Assembly: GCF_034120055.1 (NCBI RefSeq)
Contig: NZ_CP139368.1
Location: 2,852,001 to 2,916,000, forward strand
Length of the DNA: 64,000 nucleotides
From: Microbacterium rhizosphaerae
Lineage (GTDB): Bacteria; Actinomycetota; Actinomycetes; Actinomycetales; Microbacteriaceae
Reading direction: 5' to 3'
Below, one piece after another: positions 10,006-18,738 of the stretch. A model generated the notes under the pieces. It had not been told where the DNA came from. It did no database searches and saw only the letters and a program-made list of their open reading frames with translations. Made by a program: the position numbers and the translations under genes. Each line of letters opens with the position of its first letter. The first letter of the stretch is position 1.

Positions 10006-11291
10006 GCAGCGCGTTCGGCATCCCCGCCTTCCGCCGCCTGTGGGTCGCGGGCCTCGTGTCCGACACGGGCGACTGGTTCCTGTTCATCGCGCTGCCGCTC
10101 GTCGTGCTGCGCCTGAGCGGCTCGGCCGTCGGCACGTCGCTCGCGTTCCTCCTCGAGCTCGCGCCGGCGGTCGTCCTCGCGCCCCTCGCGGCCCGGCTCG
10201 CCGGGCGCCTGGACCGACGCCTCCTCATGGTCTGCACGAACGTGGGCCAGGCGCTCGCGCTGATCCCCCTGCTGTTCGTGCGCTCACCCGAGGATCTGCC
10301 GATCGCGTACGCGGTCATCGCGGTGCACGCGTCGCTCGCCGCGCTCTTCGAGCCCGCGAAGAACTCGATGCTCCCGGATCTCGTCGAGGCCGACCGGCTG
10401 GTCAGTGCGAACGCCCTCATCGGCCTGAACCAGAACCTCGCGCGGCTGGTCGGCGGGCCGCTCGGCGGCGTCGCGCTCATGGTCGGCGGGCTCGGTCTCG
10501 TCGTGGCTCTGGATGCCGCGAGCTATGTGATCTCGGCGATCCTCATCGCGACGCTCCCCCGCGCCGCCGGTCGCCCCGCGGGCGTGGGCGAACATGAGAC
10601 GGCGTCGGCGCCGATGGGCGTCGGCGCGGCGCTGCGGCTGCGCGCGCTGCGGGCGGTCTACGCGATCGTCGGCCTCGCGAGCGTCGCGCAGGGCATGTTC
10701 CTCGTGCTGTTCCTGCTTTTCGTCACCGACCCGCTGCACGGCAGCGACGCGGATGTCGGGCTCCTGCGCGGCATCCAGGCGATCGGCGCGATCGTCGCCG
10801 GTCTGGCACTGGGGTTCTTCACGCGGGGGGCGAGCCCGCGCGCCCTGACCATCGGCAGCGTGTTCGCGTTCGGGCTCGTCTCGCTCGTGACGTGGAACCT
10901 GCCGAGTATCACCACCCAGCTCTGGCCGTACGTCGTGCTGTTCGCGATCGTCGGCGCACCGGGCGTCATCATGATGACCGGCGTCATGAGCATCATGCAG
11001 ACCGCGGCCGCTCCCCGCGAGCGCGCAGCGGCGTTCGCCTCCCTCGGTCTCGTCGCCGCCGTGGGTCAGGCGGTCGGCATCCTGCTCGCGGGACTGGCGG
11101 GTGACCCCGCGCTGCTCGTTCCGCTTCTCGACCTGCAGGCGTGCCTGTACCTCGCTGCGGGCGTCGTCGGACTGATCTGGATGCGGCGCCCCGCCGCCGA
11201 CGCGGAGCCGGCTACGCCGCGGGGCGGCGCACGACCAGTCGAGGCTCCACCAGCACGTGGGCGTGACCGGGAGAGGCCGAGCGGGGACTGA
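10002..11291 (+). CDS. MFS exporter (DHA3-like)
   Basis: 429 residues with about 12 hydrophobic segments; opens with FGIPAFRRLWVAGLVSDTGDWFLF, the usual start of the DHA3-type drug or siderophore exporters, and carries the RLAGRLDRRLLM loop between helices 2 and 3. Substrate unknown. It is coupled to the ArsR-like gene, so the same compound probably induces and is exported. The last 27 codons overlap the LacI gene by 80 bases in the opposite direction; the C-terminal tail there is charged, proline-rich and probably disordered. Confidence 0.85.
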   Translation: MSSAFGIPAFRRLWVAGLVSDTGDWFLFIALPLVVLRLSGSAVGTSLAFLLELAPAVVLAPLAARLAGRLDRRLLMVCTNVGQALALIPLLFVRSPEDLPIAYAVIAVHASLAALFEPAKNSMLPDLVEADRLVSANALIGLNQNLARLVGGPLGGVALMVGGLGLVVALDAASYVISAILIATLPRAAGRPAGVGEHETASAPMGVGAALRLRALRAVYAIVGLASVAQGMFLVLFLLFVTDPLHGSDADVGLLRGIQAIGAIVAGLALGFFTRGASPRALTIGSVFAFGLVSLVTWNLPSITTQLWPYVVLFAIVGAPGVIMMTGVMSIMQTAAAPRERAAAFASLGLVAAVGQAVGILLAGLAGDPALLVPLLDLQACLYLAAGVVGLIWMRRPAADAEPATPRGGARPVEAPPARGRDRERPSGD

Positions 11292-12228
11292 TCGCCGTCC
11301 GCTCCCCCATCAGCAGCTCGAGCACGCCCTCGGCCACCTTCTCCGGCAGCTGCTCGACGCTGGAGATTCCGAGAGCCTCCGCCGCCGGAGTGTTGTCGAA
11401 GCCGATCACCGGCATGTCCGCGCCGGCGTCCGTCGCCGCGAGATGCGCGCCGATCGCCAGCACGTCGCTCGCGCACACCAGAGCGTCGAACTCGCGCGAC
11501 GCGAGCGCCGCGGCGGCAGCGGCGCGACCCTCGGCGACGCTCTCCACCGCGGTCAGCCGTGGCGCGGGGGGCAGGCCGCCGCGGGCCTCCAGCCATCCCC
11601 GCTCGCGGTCGTCGCCGGTGCCCGACCCGCCGGGCCAGCCGAGGAACGCGACCCGCGGGCCCACCTGGCCCATCGCGTACTCCGTCGCCGCGCGCGTTCC
11701 GGCGGCCCCGTCGACGTCGACCCAGAGATGCGCGGGGTCGTCGATGTCGTCGACGCCCCACGGACGCCCGAACGACACGAACGGCAGGTCGCGCTCGGCG
11801 AGCCAGACCGTGCGCGGGTCGCCGTGGAACGTCCCGGTGATGACGACGGCGTCGATCTCGCCGCCGTCCGCGAGCTCGGCCATCCGCGCGATCTCGTCCT
11901 CGGGAGATCGCGCCGCGTACACGAGCACGCGCTGCCGCCGCTCGCCGGCCTGCTCGGTGAGCGCGTGCACGAATCGGTCGAGCACGACGCCGGAGATGCC
12001 TCCGGCGTACGGATCGAGGTGGATGCCGATGGTGGAGCTGCGCTGCAGCCGCAGCCGACGGGCGGACGCGTGCGGGGCGTAGCCGAGAGCGGTGATCGCC
12101 GCACGGACCCGCTCGCGCGTGGCCTCGCGCACGATGTCGGGCGCGTTGAGCACGTTGCTGACGGTCTGCCGCGACACTCCGGCCGCCTGCGCGACGTCCT
12201 CGATGGTCGCGGCTCGGCGCATCGTCAT
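11212..12228 (-). CDS. LacI-family regulator of the sugar ABC operon
   Basis: 338 residues. The N-terminal headpiece is classic LacI: ATIEDVAQAAGVSRQTVSNVLNA, ending in the hinge ASARRLRLQRS near residue 55. A periplasmic-binding-like effector domain follows (HLDPYAGGISG, GFDNTPAAEALGISSVEQ). ATG 12228 is chosen because AAGGGGGTGG precedes it; ATG 12222 is possible. It is divergent from the ABC operon, whose leader holds a matching CG-centred operator at 12288-12303, so it most likely represses uptake until the sugar is present. Its 3' end overlaps the MFS gene by 80 bases. Confidence 0.9.
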   Translation of the reverse strand: MTMRRAATIEDVAQAAGVSRQTVSNVLNAPDIVREATRERVRAAITALGYAPHASARRLRLQRSSTIGIHLDPYAGGISGVVLDRFVHALTEQAGERRQRVLVYAARSPEDEIARMAELADGGEIDAVVITGTFHGDPRTVWLAERDLPFVSFGRPWGVDDIDDPAHLWVDVDGAAGTRAATEYAMGQVGPRVAFLGWPGGSGTGDDRERGWLEARGGLPPAPRLTAVESVAEGRAAAAAALASREFDALVCASDVLAIGAHLAATDAGADMPVIGFDNTPAAEALGISSVEQLPEKVAEGVLELLMGERTAISPRSASPGHAHVLVEPRLVVRRPAA

Positions 12229-12242
12229 CCCTCGCCACCCCC

Positions 12243-12303
12243 TTGACACTCGTGATGGCATCACCTTATCGTGGCTCTGCGTCCGGGATTTGAACGATCA
12301 AAT
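12243..12303 (+). promoter_or_regulatory. Promoter and LacI-type operator of the sugar ABC operon
   Basis: Perfect -35 TTGACA (12243-12248), a 17-base spacer and -10 TTATCG (12266-12271). Downstream lies a CG-centred palindrome, ATTTGAACGATCAAAT (12288-12303, 14 of 16 positions symmetric), the usual LacI-family operator form, placed to block the polymerase just after initiation. A second perfect dyad GTGATG-G-CATCAC (12252-12264) fills the spacer between -35 and -10. Confidence 0.7.
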
Positions 12304-12355
12304 TTTCCCAGCAGTCGACTTCCCGACGCTCACCGATGCAATCGAAGGAGATCTG

Positions 12356-13609
12356 ATGTCGCGACACACAGCACGCGCCGCCATCGCCGTGGGCGGCACC
12401 GTCATCGCCGCCCTCGCGCTCGCCGGCTGTGGCCAAGGGTTCAGCAGCGGCGGCTCGTCGGGGTCGGCCGGAGGCCTGACCTCGTCCAAGAAGCCGATCA
12501 CGCTCATGATCGGCTCCAGCGGAGACGCGGAGACGAAGGCCGTTCAGGATGCCGCGTCCGCCTGGTCGAAGAAGTCCGGCGTCGACGTGACCGTCGTGCC
12601 CGCGACCAACCTCTCGCAGCAGCTCTCGCAGGGCTTCGCGGCCGGCTCGCCGCCGGACGTGTTCTACCTGTCGACGGACGCGATCGCGGGTCTCGTGCAG
12701 AACAAGTCGCTGAAGGCGTACGGCGACATGCTCGGCAACAAGAGCGACTTCTACCCGTCGCTCGTGAAGAACTTCAGCGTGAACGGCACGTTCTACTGCG
12801 CGCCGAAGGACTTCTCGACGCTGCAGCTGATCATCAACACCGACCTCTGGACCAAGGCGGGCCTGACGGATGCCGACATCCCGAAGACATGGGACCAGCT
12901 GGCCGAGGACGCCAAGAAGCTGACGAGCGGCACCACCAAGGGCCTCGTCTTCAGCGGCGAGTACGCCCGTATCGGCGCCTTCATGGCCGAGGCCGGCGGA
13001 CGGCTCGTGTCGGAGGACGGCAAGAAGGCCGAGGCCGACAGCGCCGCGAACGTGAAGGCGCTCGACTACGTGAAGCAGCACCTGAACGACGGCACGTTCG
13101 CATACGCGAAGGATGTGGGGGCAGGATGGGGCGGCGAGGCGTTCGGCAAGCAGCTGGGCGCCATGACGATCGAGGGCAACTGGATCACCGGCGCCATGCA
13201 GAGCGACTACCCGAACGTGAAGTACAAGGTCGTCGAGCTGCCCGCGGGGCCCGCCGGCAAGGGCACGCTGCAGTTCACGAACTGCTGGGGCATGTCCGCG
13301 GCGAGCAAGAACCAGAAGGCCGGGCTCGACTTCATCCAGTTCCTCACGTCGTCCGAGCAGCAGCTGACCTTCTCGAAGGCCTTCGGGCCGATGCCGTCGG
13401 TGAAGTCGGCCGCCGCCACGTGGAAGGCCGACAACGCGCCGCTCGTGCCGTTCCTGACGGGTGCGGACTACGCGCAGGGCGTGCCGACGAACGCCGGCGC
13501 GGCCGATGTCATCGCGGACTTCAACTCGCAGCTCGAGACGTTGAAGACGGCGGATCCGAAGACGATCCTGCAGTCGGTCCAGACGAACCTCGAAGCGGTC
13601 GTCAAGTAA
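12356..13609 (+). CDS. Carbohydrate ABC transporter substrate-binding lipoprotein
   Basis: 417 residues, cluster of extracellular sugar-binding proteins (family 1). Signal peptide with a lipobox LALAGC, cleaved before Cys near residue 25, then a Ser/Gly-rich linker, so the protein is anchored outside the membrane. The mature part has the family's features: ITLMIGSSGDAE strand, PPDVFYLSTDAIAGL hinge, and GAMTIEGNWITGAM near the cleft. GAAGGAG stands 5 bases before ATG 12356. First gene of the operon; it delivers an oligosaccharide to the two permeases that follow. Confidence 0.92.
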   Translation: MSRHTARAAIAVGGTVIAALALAGCGQGFSSGGSSGSAGGLTSSKKPITLMIGSSGDAETKAVQDAASAWSKKSGVDVTVVPATNLSQQLSQGFAAGSPPDVFYLSTDAIAGLVQNKSLKAYGDMLGNKSDFYPSLVKNFSVNGTFYCAPKDFSTLQLIINTDLWTKAGLTDADIPKTWDQLAEDAKKLTSGTTKGLVFSGEYARIGAFMAEAGGRLVSEDGKKAEADSAANVKALDYVKQHLNDGTFAYAKDVGAGWGGEAFGKQLGAMTIEGNWITGAMQSDYPNVKYKVVELPAGPAGKGTLQFTNCWGMSAASKNQKAGLDFIQFLTSSEQQLTFSKAFGPMPSVKSAAATWKADNAPLVPFLTGADYAQGVPTNAGAADVIADFNSQLETLKTADPKTILQSVQTNLEAVVK

Positions 13610-13613
13610 CACC

Positions 13614-14717
13614 ATGACCGCTCCTGCCGCGCCGCGAACGGCCTCCGCCCCTCGCCGCCGCGGGTCCTCCGGGATCCGCGGCGGGGAGGGGGTGGCGGGG
13701 TGGCTCTTCGTCCTCCCCGTCGTCCTCATCCTCGGCGTCTTCCTGTTCATCCCGGTGCTCATGGCGCTGTGGGTGAGCTTCTCGGACTGGAACGGCAACG
13801 GCAGTCCGCTCTCGCCGAGCGTCAGCTTCATCGGGCTTCAGAACTATGCCGACGTCACGACGAGCGGCGGTCTGGCCGAGCGCAACTTCGGGCTGTCGCT
13901 GCGCAACAACGCCTGGTACGTGCTTCTCGTGGTGCCGCTCCAGACGGCGCTGTCGCTCTTGCTCGCCGTGCTGGTCAGCCGTGCGATGCTGCGCGGCCGC
14001 GGCTTCTTCCGCACCGCCTACTACTTCCCCTCCGTCACGAGCTCGGTCGCGATCACGGTGCTGTGGCTGTTCCTCTTCTCCACCACCGGCGTCGTGAACC
14101 AGATCATCGGATGGTTCGGCGGCCACGGGCCGAACTGGTTCCAGGATCCGCGCGGCCTGTTCCACCTGCTGGCGGGCACCACGCCAGGACCCGAGGTCCT
14201 CACGCAGGGGAAGTTCCTCGGCGTCACGTGGTGGGAGTGGACCGCAGGACCGTCCGTCGCGATGTTCGCGTTCATCCTGATGGCGATCTTCACCACGAGC
14301 GGCACGTTCATGCTGCTGTTCCTCGCCGCCCTCCAGAACATCGGCCCCGAGCTCGCCGAGGCGGCCATGGTGGACGGCGCGAACGGATGGCAGCGCTTCT
14401 GGCGCATCACGCTGCCCCAGCTGCGGCCCACGATCTTCACCGTCGTGACGCTCGGCCTTATCGGCTGCTGGCAGGTGTTCGACCAGATCTACACGGGAAC
14501 CCAGGGCGGCCCGGGCAAGACCACGCTGACTCCCGCCTACCTGTCGTACCAGGCGTCCTTCCAGGATCAGAAGTGGGGCGACGGCGCCGCCATCGCCTTC
14601 ATGCTGTTCGTGATCATCATCCTGTTCACCCTCCTCCAGCGTTGGGTGCTGCGCGACCGTCCCGTCTCGCGCCGCCGCATCCGCGCCTACCAGCCGAAGG
14701 GCGTGCGACATGGCTGA
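13614..14717 (+). CDS. Sugar ABC transporter permease (MalF-like)
   Basis: 367 residues with six or more membrane helices after a short basic N-terminus. The conserved coupling-helix EAA loop is near residue 250: ELAEAAMVDGANGWQRFWRI ending in TLPQLRP, which docks onto the ATPase. An unusually long insertion of about 45 residues lies between helices 3 and 4 (NWFQDPRGLFHLLAG onwards), probably an outside loop. It overlaps the next permease start by 8 bases. No ATPase gene is in the operon. Confidence 0.93.
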   Translation: MTAPAAPRTASAPRRRGSSGIRGGEGVAGWLFVLPVVLILGVFLFIPVLMALWVSFSDWNGNGSPLSPSVSFIGLQNYADVTTSGGLAERNFGLSLRNNAWYVLLVVPLQTALSLLLAVLVSRAMLRGRGFFRTAYYFPSVTSSVAITVLWLFLFSTTGVVNQIIGWFGGHGPNWFQDPRGLFHLLAGTTPGPEVLTQGKFLGVTWWEWTAGPSVAMFAFILMAIFTTSGTFMLLFLAALQNIGPELAEAAMVDGANGWQRFWRITLPQLRPTIFTVVTLGLIGCWQVFDQIYTGTQGGPGKTTLTPAYLSYQASFQDQKWGDGAAIAFMLFVIIILFTLLQRWVLRDRPVSRRRIRAYQPKGVRHG

Positions 14718-15630
14718 ACCGGCCCTCCGCGAACCCGCCGTCGCGACGCATCCGCCGAGCCCGCCCACCGCAGCGCCCGCACGGCGCCACCGCGGCAGGC
14801 GCGGCGGCTCCCTCGGGAGCCGGATCGGCCTGTACGCGCTGCTCGTCGTGATCGCGCTCGTGTACATCTACCCGTTCCTCGTGCAGGTGTCGACCTCGTT
14901 CAAGACCGAGTCGGAGGCGGCGGCCGACCCCCTCTCGCTCATCCCGCAGACGTGGTCGTTCGCGGCCTACGATCGCCTGTTCGCGCACAGCGACTTTCCG
15001 CTGTGGTTCGCGAACTCGGCGATCGTGACGATCTGCGTGACGCTCGGCCGCGTGTTCTTCGTGTCGCTCGCCGGCTATGCGCTGGCGCGGCTCCACTTCC
15101 GTGGGCGCGGCGTGATCTTCGCGCTGGTCGTCGCCGTGATGGCCGTGCCGACGGTCGTGCTGCTCATCCCGAAGTTCCTCGTCCTGAACCAGCTCGGCCT
15201 GTACGACTCGTACTCCGGAATGATCCTGCCGCTGCTGGTGGATGCCGCGGGCGTGTTCATCATGAAGAACTTCTTCGAGTCGATCCCGGTCTCGGTGGAG
15301 GAGCAGGCGCGCATCGACGGCGCCGGCAGCTTCCGCATCTTCTGGTCGGTCGTGCTGCCGATGGCGCGTCCCGCGCTGATCACGATCGTCATCCTCTCGT
15401 TCCAGGGGTCCTGGAACGAGCTCGCGCACTTCATCGTGTCGACGCAGTCGCCGGCGCTCACGACGCTCACCAAGGGCGTCGCGGGGCTCGCCTCCGGCCA
15501 GCTCAGCCAGGGCAGCCAGTACCCCCTGAAGCTCGCCGCCGCCCTGCTCATGACCATCCCCGTCGCCGTGCTGTTCTTCATCTTCCAGCGGCGCATCATG
15601 AACACCAGTGAAGGAGCCGTCAAAGAATGA
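14710..15630 (+). CDS. Sugar ABC transporter permease (MalG-like)
   Basis: 306 residues with six membrane helices; the Pro/Ala/Arg-rich first 40 residues are cytosolic. The EAA loop reads SVEEQARIDGAGSFRIFWSV followed by VLPMARPA, the MalG form. It pairs with the upstream permease to form the membrane channel. Start ATG 14710 lies inside the previous gene, and the stop overlaps the glucosidase start (ATGA). All of this indicates tight co-translation. Confidence 0.93.
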   Translation: MAEPALREPAVATHPPSPPTAAPARRHRGRRGGSLGSRIGLYALLVVIALVYIYPFLVQVSTSFKTESEAAADPLSLIPQTWSFAAYDRLFAHSDFPLWFANSAIVTICVTLGRVFFVSLAGYALARLHFRGRGVIFALVVAVMAVPTVVLLIPKFLVLNQLGLYDSYSGMILPLLVDAAGVFIMKNFFESIPVSVEEQARIDGAGSFRIFWSVVLPMARPALITIVILSFQGSWNELAHFIVSTQSPALTTLTKGVAGLASGQLSQGSQYPLKLAAALLMTIPVAVLFFIFQRRIMNTSEGAVKE

Positions 15631-17492
15631 CGTCGGGTCGACAGCCTTATCTCCACGACGCCGTCATCGCGCTCGCCGCCCCGACTCAGGCCTGGTCTCG
15701 CGACACCGGAGACATGGTCGCGCCGATCGACGGCGTCTATCACGGCGACCGGCGATTCATCGGCGGGATGGCGCTGCGCTGTGCGGGCGCCGTGCCCGAG
15801 CCGATCGGCGCCGCGCAACCCGTCATCTCGCACGTCGTCTTCGACGCGACCGTGCGCGAGATCGACGATCCCTCGCCGGATCCGCACGTGCGGCTCACGC
15901 GCGACCGGTCGGTCTCGCCGGGGGTGTTCGCCGAGACCATCACCCTCGCGTCGGTCGCGCCGGACCCGGTGGATGCCGTCGTCGCCCTGCGGGTCTGCCC
16001 GGACTTCCGTCAGCTGCAGGAGGTCAAGGCCGGCCTGGGCGCCGCGCGTCCCTGGGACGTCCGCCTCGAGGGCGAGAACGCGACGGTGACGGCCGAGCAC
16101 GCCGAGCTGGTGCTGACCGCCGAAGGTGGCGCCTGGCGCCTGAGCGGGGACGAGCTGGAGGCGACGTGGTCGCTCCGGGTCGAGCCGGGGGATGCCGCAT
16201 CCTTCACCCTCTCCGCCACCATGCGCGATGCGGAGCTCGTCGTGCAGGCGGCCCCGCCGGTGTCGTGGTCGCTCCCCGACGCGGGCGTCGATCCGCGCCT
16301 GGCCGCGTGGGTCCGCACGGCGCTCGGCGATCTCGCCGCCTTGCGACTCGCCCTTCCCGACCACCCCGCCGACGCATTCCTCGCCGCCGGTGCACCGTGG
16401 TTCCTCACGCTCTTCGGGCGCGACAGCCTGTGGGCCGCGCGGCTGATGCTGCCCGTCGACGTCGGGCTCGCCGCATCCACGCTCCGCGTGCTCGCGCGCC
16501 TGCAGGGCACGAAGGACGATCCCCATACCGAGGAGGAGCCGGGCAAGATCGCGCACGAGCTGCGCGCCGGCGAGTTCCGCATGCCGGGCGAAGGGATCGT
16601 GCTGCCGCCGCTCTACTACGGCACCGTCGACGCGACCGCACTGTGGGTGAGCCTGCTCGTCGAGGCGGCGGACCGCGGGATGCCGGAACCGGGGGTGCGG
16701 GAGCTGCTGCCGAACCTCCGCGCCGCCCTCGACTGGATCGTGCGCAGCGCCGGCGACGGCTTCCTCTCCTACATCGACCGCTCCGGGCGGGGGCTCGCCA
16801 ACCAGGGCTGGAAGGACTCGGGCGACTCGATCCAGTGGCGGGACGGGTCGCTCGCCGACGGACCGATCGCCCTCTGCGAAGTGCAGGGCTACGCCTACGA
16901 GGCCGCCGTCGGCGCCGCGGGGCTCCTCGACCGGCTCGGCGAGGGCGGTGGCGACGACCTCCGCTCGTGGGCCGAGACGCTGCGCCGGCGGTTCGCCGAG
17001 AGCTTCTGGGTCGAGACGCCCGAGGGCCGCTACCCGGGGGTCGCGCTCGACCGCGACGGCCGCGCGGTGGACACCCTGACCTCGAACATCGGCCACCTGC
17101 TCGGCACGGGCATCCTCTCCCCCGCCGAGGAGCGGGACGTCGCGCGTCTGCTCGTAGGTTCATCGATGTCGTCCGGGTTCGGCATCCGGACGCTGTCGAC
17201 GGATGCCGCCGGCTACTGGCCGCTCGGCTACCACCGGGGATCGGTGTGGGCGCACGACAGCGCGATCGTCGCGCACGGGATGCTGCGCGCCGGCCTCCGC
17301 ACGGAAGCGCTCGAGGTCGTCGATGGACTGCTGGGCGCGGCAACCGCGTTCGGCTACCGCATGCCGGAGCTGCACAGCGGCGATTCATCGGCCGATCGCG
17401 CCGTGCCCGCACCGTACCCGGCCGCCTGCCGCCCGCAGGCGTGGTCGGCGGCGGCCGCGATCACCTGCCTGGAGATCGTCCGCGCGGGGTGA
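15627..17492 (+). CDS. Glycogen-debranching-type alpha-glucosidase
   Basis: 621 residues without a signal peptide, so cytosolic. The N-terminal beta domain (residues 1-210) matches the debranching enzyme N-terminal domain (YHGDRRFIGG). The (alpha/alpha)6 barrel follows, with LFGRDSLWAAR near residue 270, an NQGWKDSGDSIQ motif near 392 and GYWPLGYHRGSVWAHDSAIV near 528; Asp and Glu residues in these blocks are the probable catalytic acids of the GH63/GH133-like clan. It is the last gene of the ABC operon and should hydrolyse the imported glucan or glucoside. The exact substrate cannot be read from sequence. Confidence 0.85.
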   Translation: MTSGRQPYLHDAVIALAAPTQAWSRDTGDMVAPIDGVYHGDRRFIGGMALRCAGAVPEPIGAAQPVISHVVFDATVREIDDPSPDPHVRLTRDRSVSPGVFAETITLASVAPDPVDAVVALRVCPDFRQLQEVKAGLGAARPWDVRLEGENATVTAEHAELVLTAEGGAWRLSGDELEATWSLRVEPGDAASFTLSATMRDAELVVQAAPPVSWSLPDAGVDPRLAAWVRTALGDLAALRLALPDHPADAFLAAGAPWFLTLFGRDSLWAARLMLPVDVGLAASTLRVLARLQGTKDDPHTEEEPGKIAHELRAGEFRMPGEGIVLPPLYYGTVDATALWVSLLVEAADRGMPEPGVRELLPNLRAALDWIVRSAGDGFLSYIDRSGRGLANQGWKDSGDSIQWRDGSLADGPIALCEVQGYAYEAAVGAAGLLDRLGEGGGDDLRSWAETLRRRFAESFWVETPEGRYPGVALDRDGRAVDTLTSNIGHLLGTGILSPAEERDVARLLVGSSMSSGFGIRTLSTDAAGYWPLGYHRGSVWAHDSAIVAHGMLRAGLRTEALEVVDGLLGAATAFGYRMPELHSGDSSADRAVPAPYPAACRPQAWSAAAAITCLEIVRAG

Positions 17493-17517
17493 AACGGCCA
17501 TCCGTGCCCGCGAGCGC

Positions 17518-18030
17518 TCAGCTGTTCTCGCGGATGTATTGCTCCGGGTCCCGGTCGTGCGCGGCGATGCCGCCCGCTTGCTCCGACTCGAACGCCACGA
17601 AGGCGACGGCCATGGTGTGGCGCTCCTCCAGCTCGATGTGGCGACGGAAGTCGGTGAGACCTTGGCGCTCCTCCTCGGCCATGTGGTCGCTGTTGACCTC
17701 GTTGACGTGAGCGACGGCACGCTGCCACTCGGTCGAGCCGACGACCTGGCCGGAGACGCCGGCGATCGCATCCCGGATCTCGTTGTGATCGTGGATGGCG
17801 TCCTCCGTCTCCTCCCCGGGCGACTCCTGTTCGATGAGGTCCTTCTGCAGTTTCAGCAGTCGCGGGTAGAAGAGCTTCTCCTCGGCGGCGGCGTGCACCT
17901 CCAGCAGGATGCGCAGGCGCTTCCACACCGCGCTCAGCGCTGCGGTGTCGGCCGGGTCGATGTCCTCGAGCATGCCGAACATCCGGCGCTGTTCGTGATG
18001 GTCGTTGAGGATGACCTCGGTGATGTCCAC
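17518..18030 (-). CDS. Hemerythrin-domain protein
   Basis: 170 residues, mostly helical. The di-iron ligand pattern is visible: DHHEQ near residue 11, HAAAEE (H46, E50), DHNE near 85 and DHMAEEE near 115. Hemerythrin-like proteins bind O2, NO or iron in the cytosol. The GTG start has GGAGGAG 5 bases upstream. It is divergent from the TOPRIM gene. A TPC-type P1B ATPase lies 2.3 kb away; in many such pumps a hemerythrin domain is fused to the C-terminus, but here it is absent from the pump. Confidence 0.88.
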   Translation of the reverse strand: MDITEVILNDHHEQRRMFGMLEDIDPADTAALSAVWKRLRILLEVHAAAEEKLFYPRLLKLQKDLIEQESPGEETEDAIHDHNEIRDAIAGVSGQVVGSTEWQRAVAHVNEVNSDHMAEEERQGLTDFRRHIELEERHTMAVAFVAFESEQAGGIAAHDRDPEQYIRENS

Positions 18031-18144
18031 GCTCTCCTCCTTCGTCGCACGTGCTGTCAAAAGTACCCGCGGCGGCGCGTGACGAGGCCGCTCGCCGGAT
18101 TCCGACCGGGACGGCAGTCGTCTTGCGTCATCGGAACTCGCGGA

Positions 18145-18150
18145 TACCCT
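18145..18150 (+). promoter_or_regulatory. -10 box TACCCT before the TOPRIM gene
   Basis: Ends 6 bases before GTG 18157; this decides that start over the ATG at 18172. Confidence 0.45.
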
Positions 18151-18156
18151 GCTGAC

Positions 18157-18672
18157 GTGGAAGCCTCGTTGATGGCCGTCATCATCGTCGAGGGTGAGAG
18201 CGATCGCGTCACGCTGGAAGTCCTCAGCGCGCGAATGGGAATCGCCCTTCCGACGATCGTGGCCGCAGGCGGCGCAAGCGGTGTGCGCCGAGCCGTCTCC
18301 GACCTGTCCGACGCGAGCATCGTCGGACTGGTCGATGTCGACGAACGGGCGCAGTTCGAGCGCGTGATCGAGCGGGTCTTCGTGTGCGACCCGGACCTCG
18401 AGGGCGAGCTCGTCCGCGCACTCGGCATCGATGGCGTCGTGTCCGTCATCGCCGCAGAGGGAGAGCTGGAGTCCTTCCGCCGTCTCCAGAATCAGCCGGC
18501 GCAACGCGGACGGCCCGTCGAAGCGCAGCTCGCACGCTTCTTCGGGGGGAGGAGTGGCAACAAGTATCGATACGCACGGCTTCTCGCCGCGGCAGTTCCC
18601 CTGGAGCGGATACCCGCGCCCCTCGAGGGGATCATCCGAGCGGCCGCCGTCGCGCCGCCACCTTCCGAGTAG
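18157..18672 (+). CDS. Stand-alone OLD-type TOPRIM protein
   Basis: 171 residues. The TOPRIM motifs are AVIIVEGESDR (catalytic Glu12) and GLVDVDE (D60, D62), followed by a block typical of OLD-family nucleases: DPDLEGELVRAL and a Lys/Arg-rich GNKYRYARLLA. OLD proteins normally carry an ABC ATPase before this domain; here it is missing and the frame upstream is unrelated. The product might be a metal-dependent DNA nickase or an RNase-like enzyme without its motor. No helicase, methylase or toxin partner is adjacent. GTG 18157 is preferred because of the -10 box. Confidence 0.7.
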   Translation: MEASLMAVIIVEGESDRVTLEVLSARMGIALPTIVAAGGASGVRRAVSDLSDASIVGLVDVDERAQFERVIERVFVCDPDLEGELVRALGIDGVVSVIAAEGELESFRRLQNQPAQRGRPVEAQLARFFGGRSGNKYRYARLLAAAVPLERIPAPLEGIIRAAAVAPPPSE

Positions 18673-18738
18673 GCGATATCGGACGACAGACGACATCGAT
18701 GCGGATCCCGAGGTCCACGAGCTCGGTGGGCGCGGTCG

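Noticed and set aside
17203..18156. Longer N-terminus for the TOPRIM protein
   Set aside because: The frame is open upstream through the hemerythrin and glucosidase genes, but the -10 box at 18145 and the first family motif place the start at 18157.
18157..18672. TOPRIM gene as part of a Gabija-type or OLD defence system
   Set aside because: No ATPase domain, UvrD-like helicase or reverse transcriptase lies beside it; neighbours are household genes.
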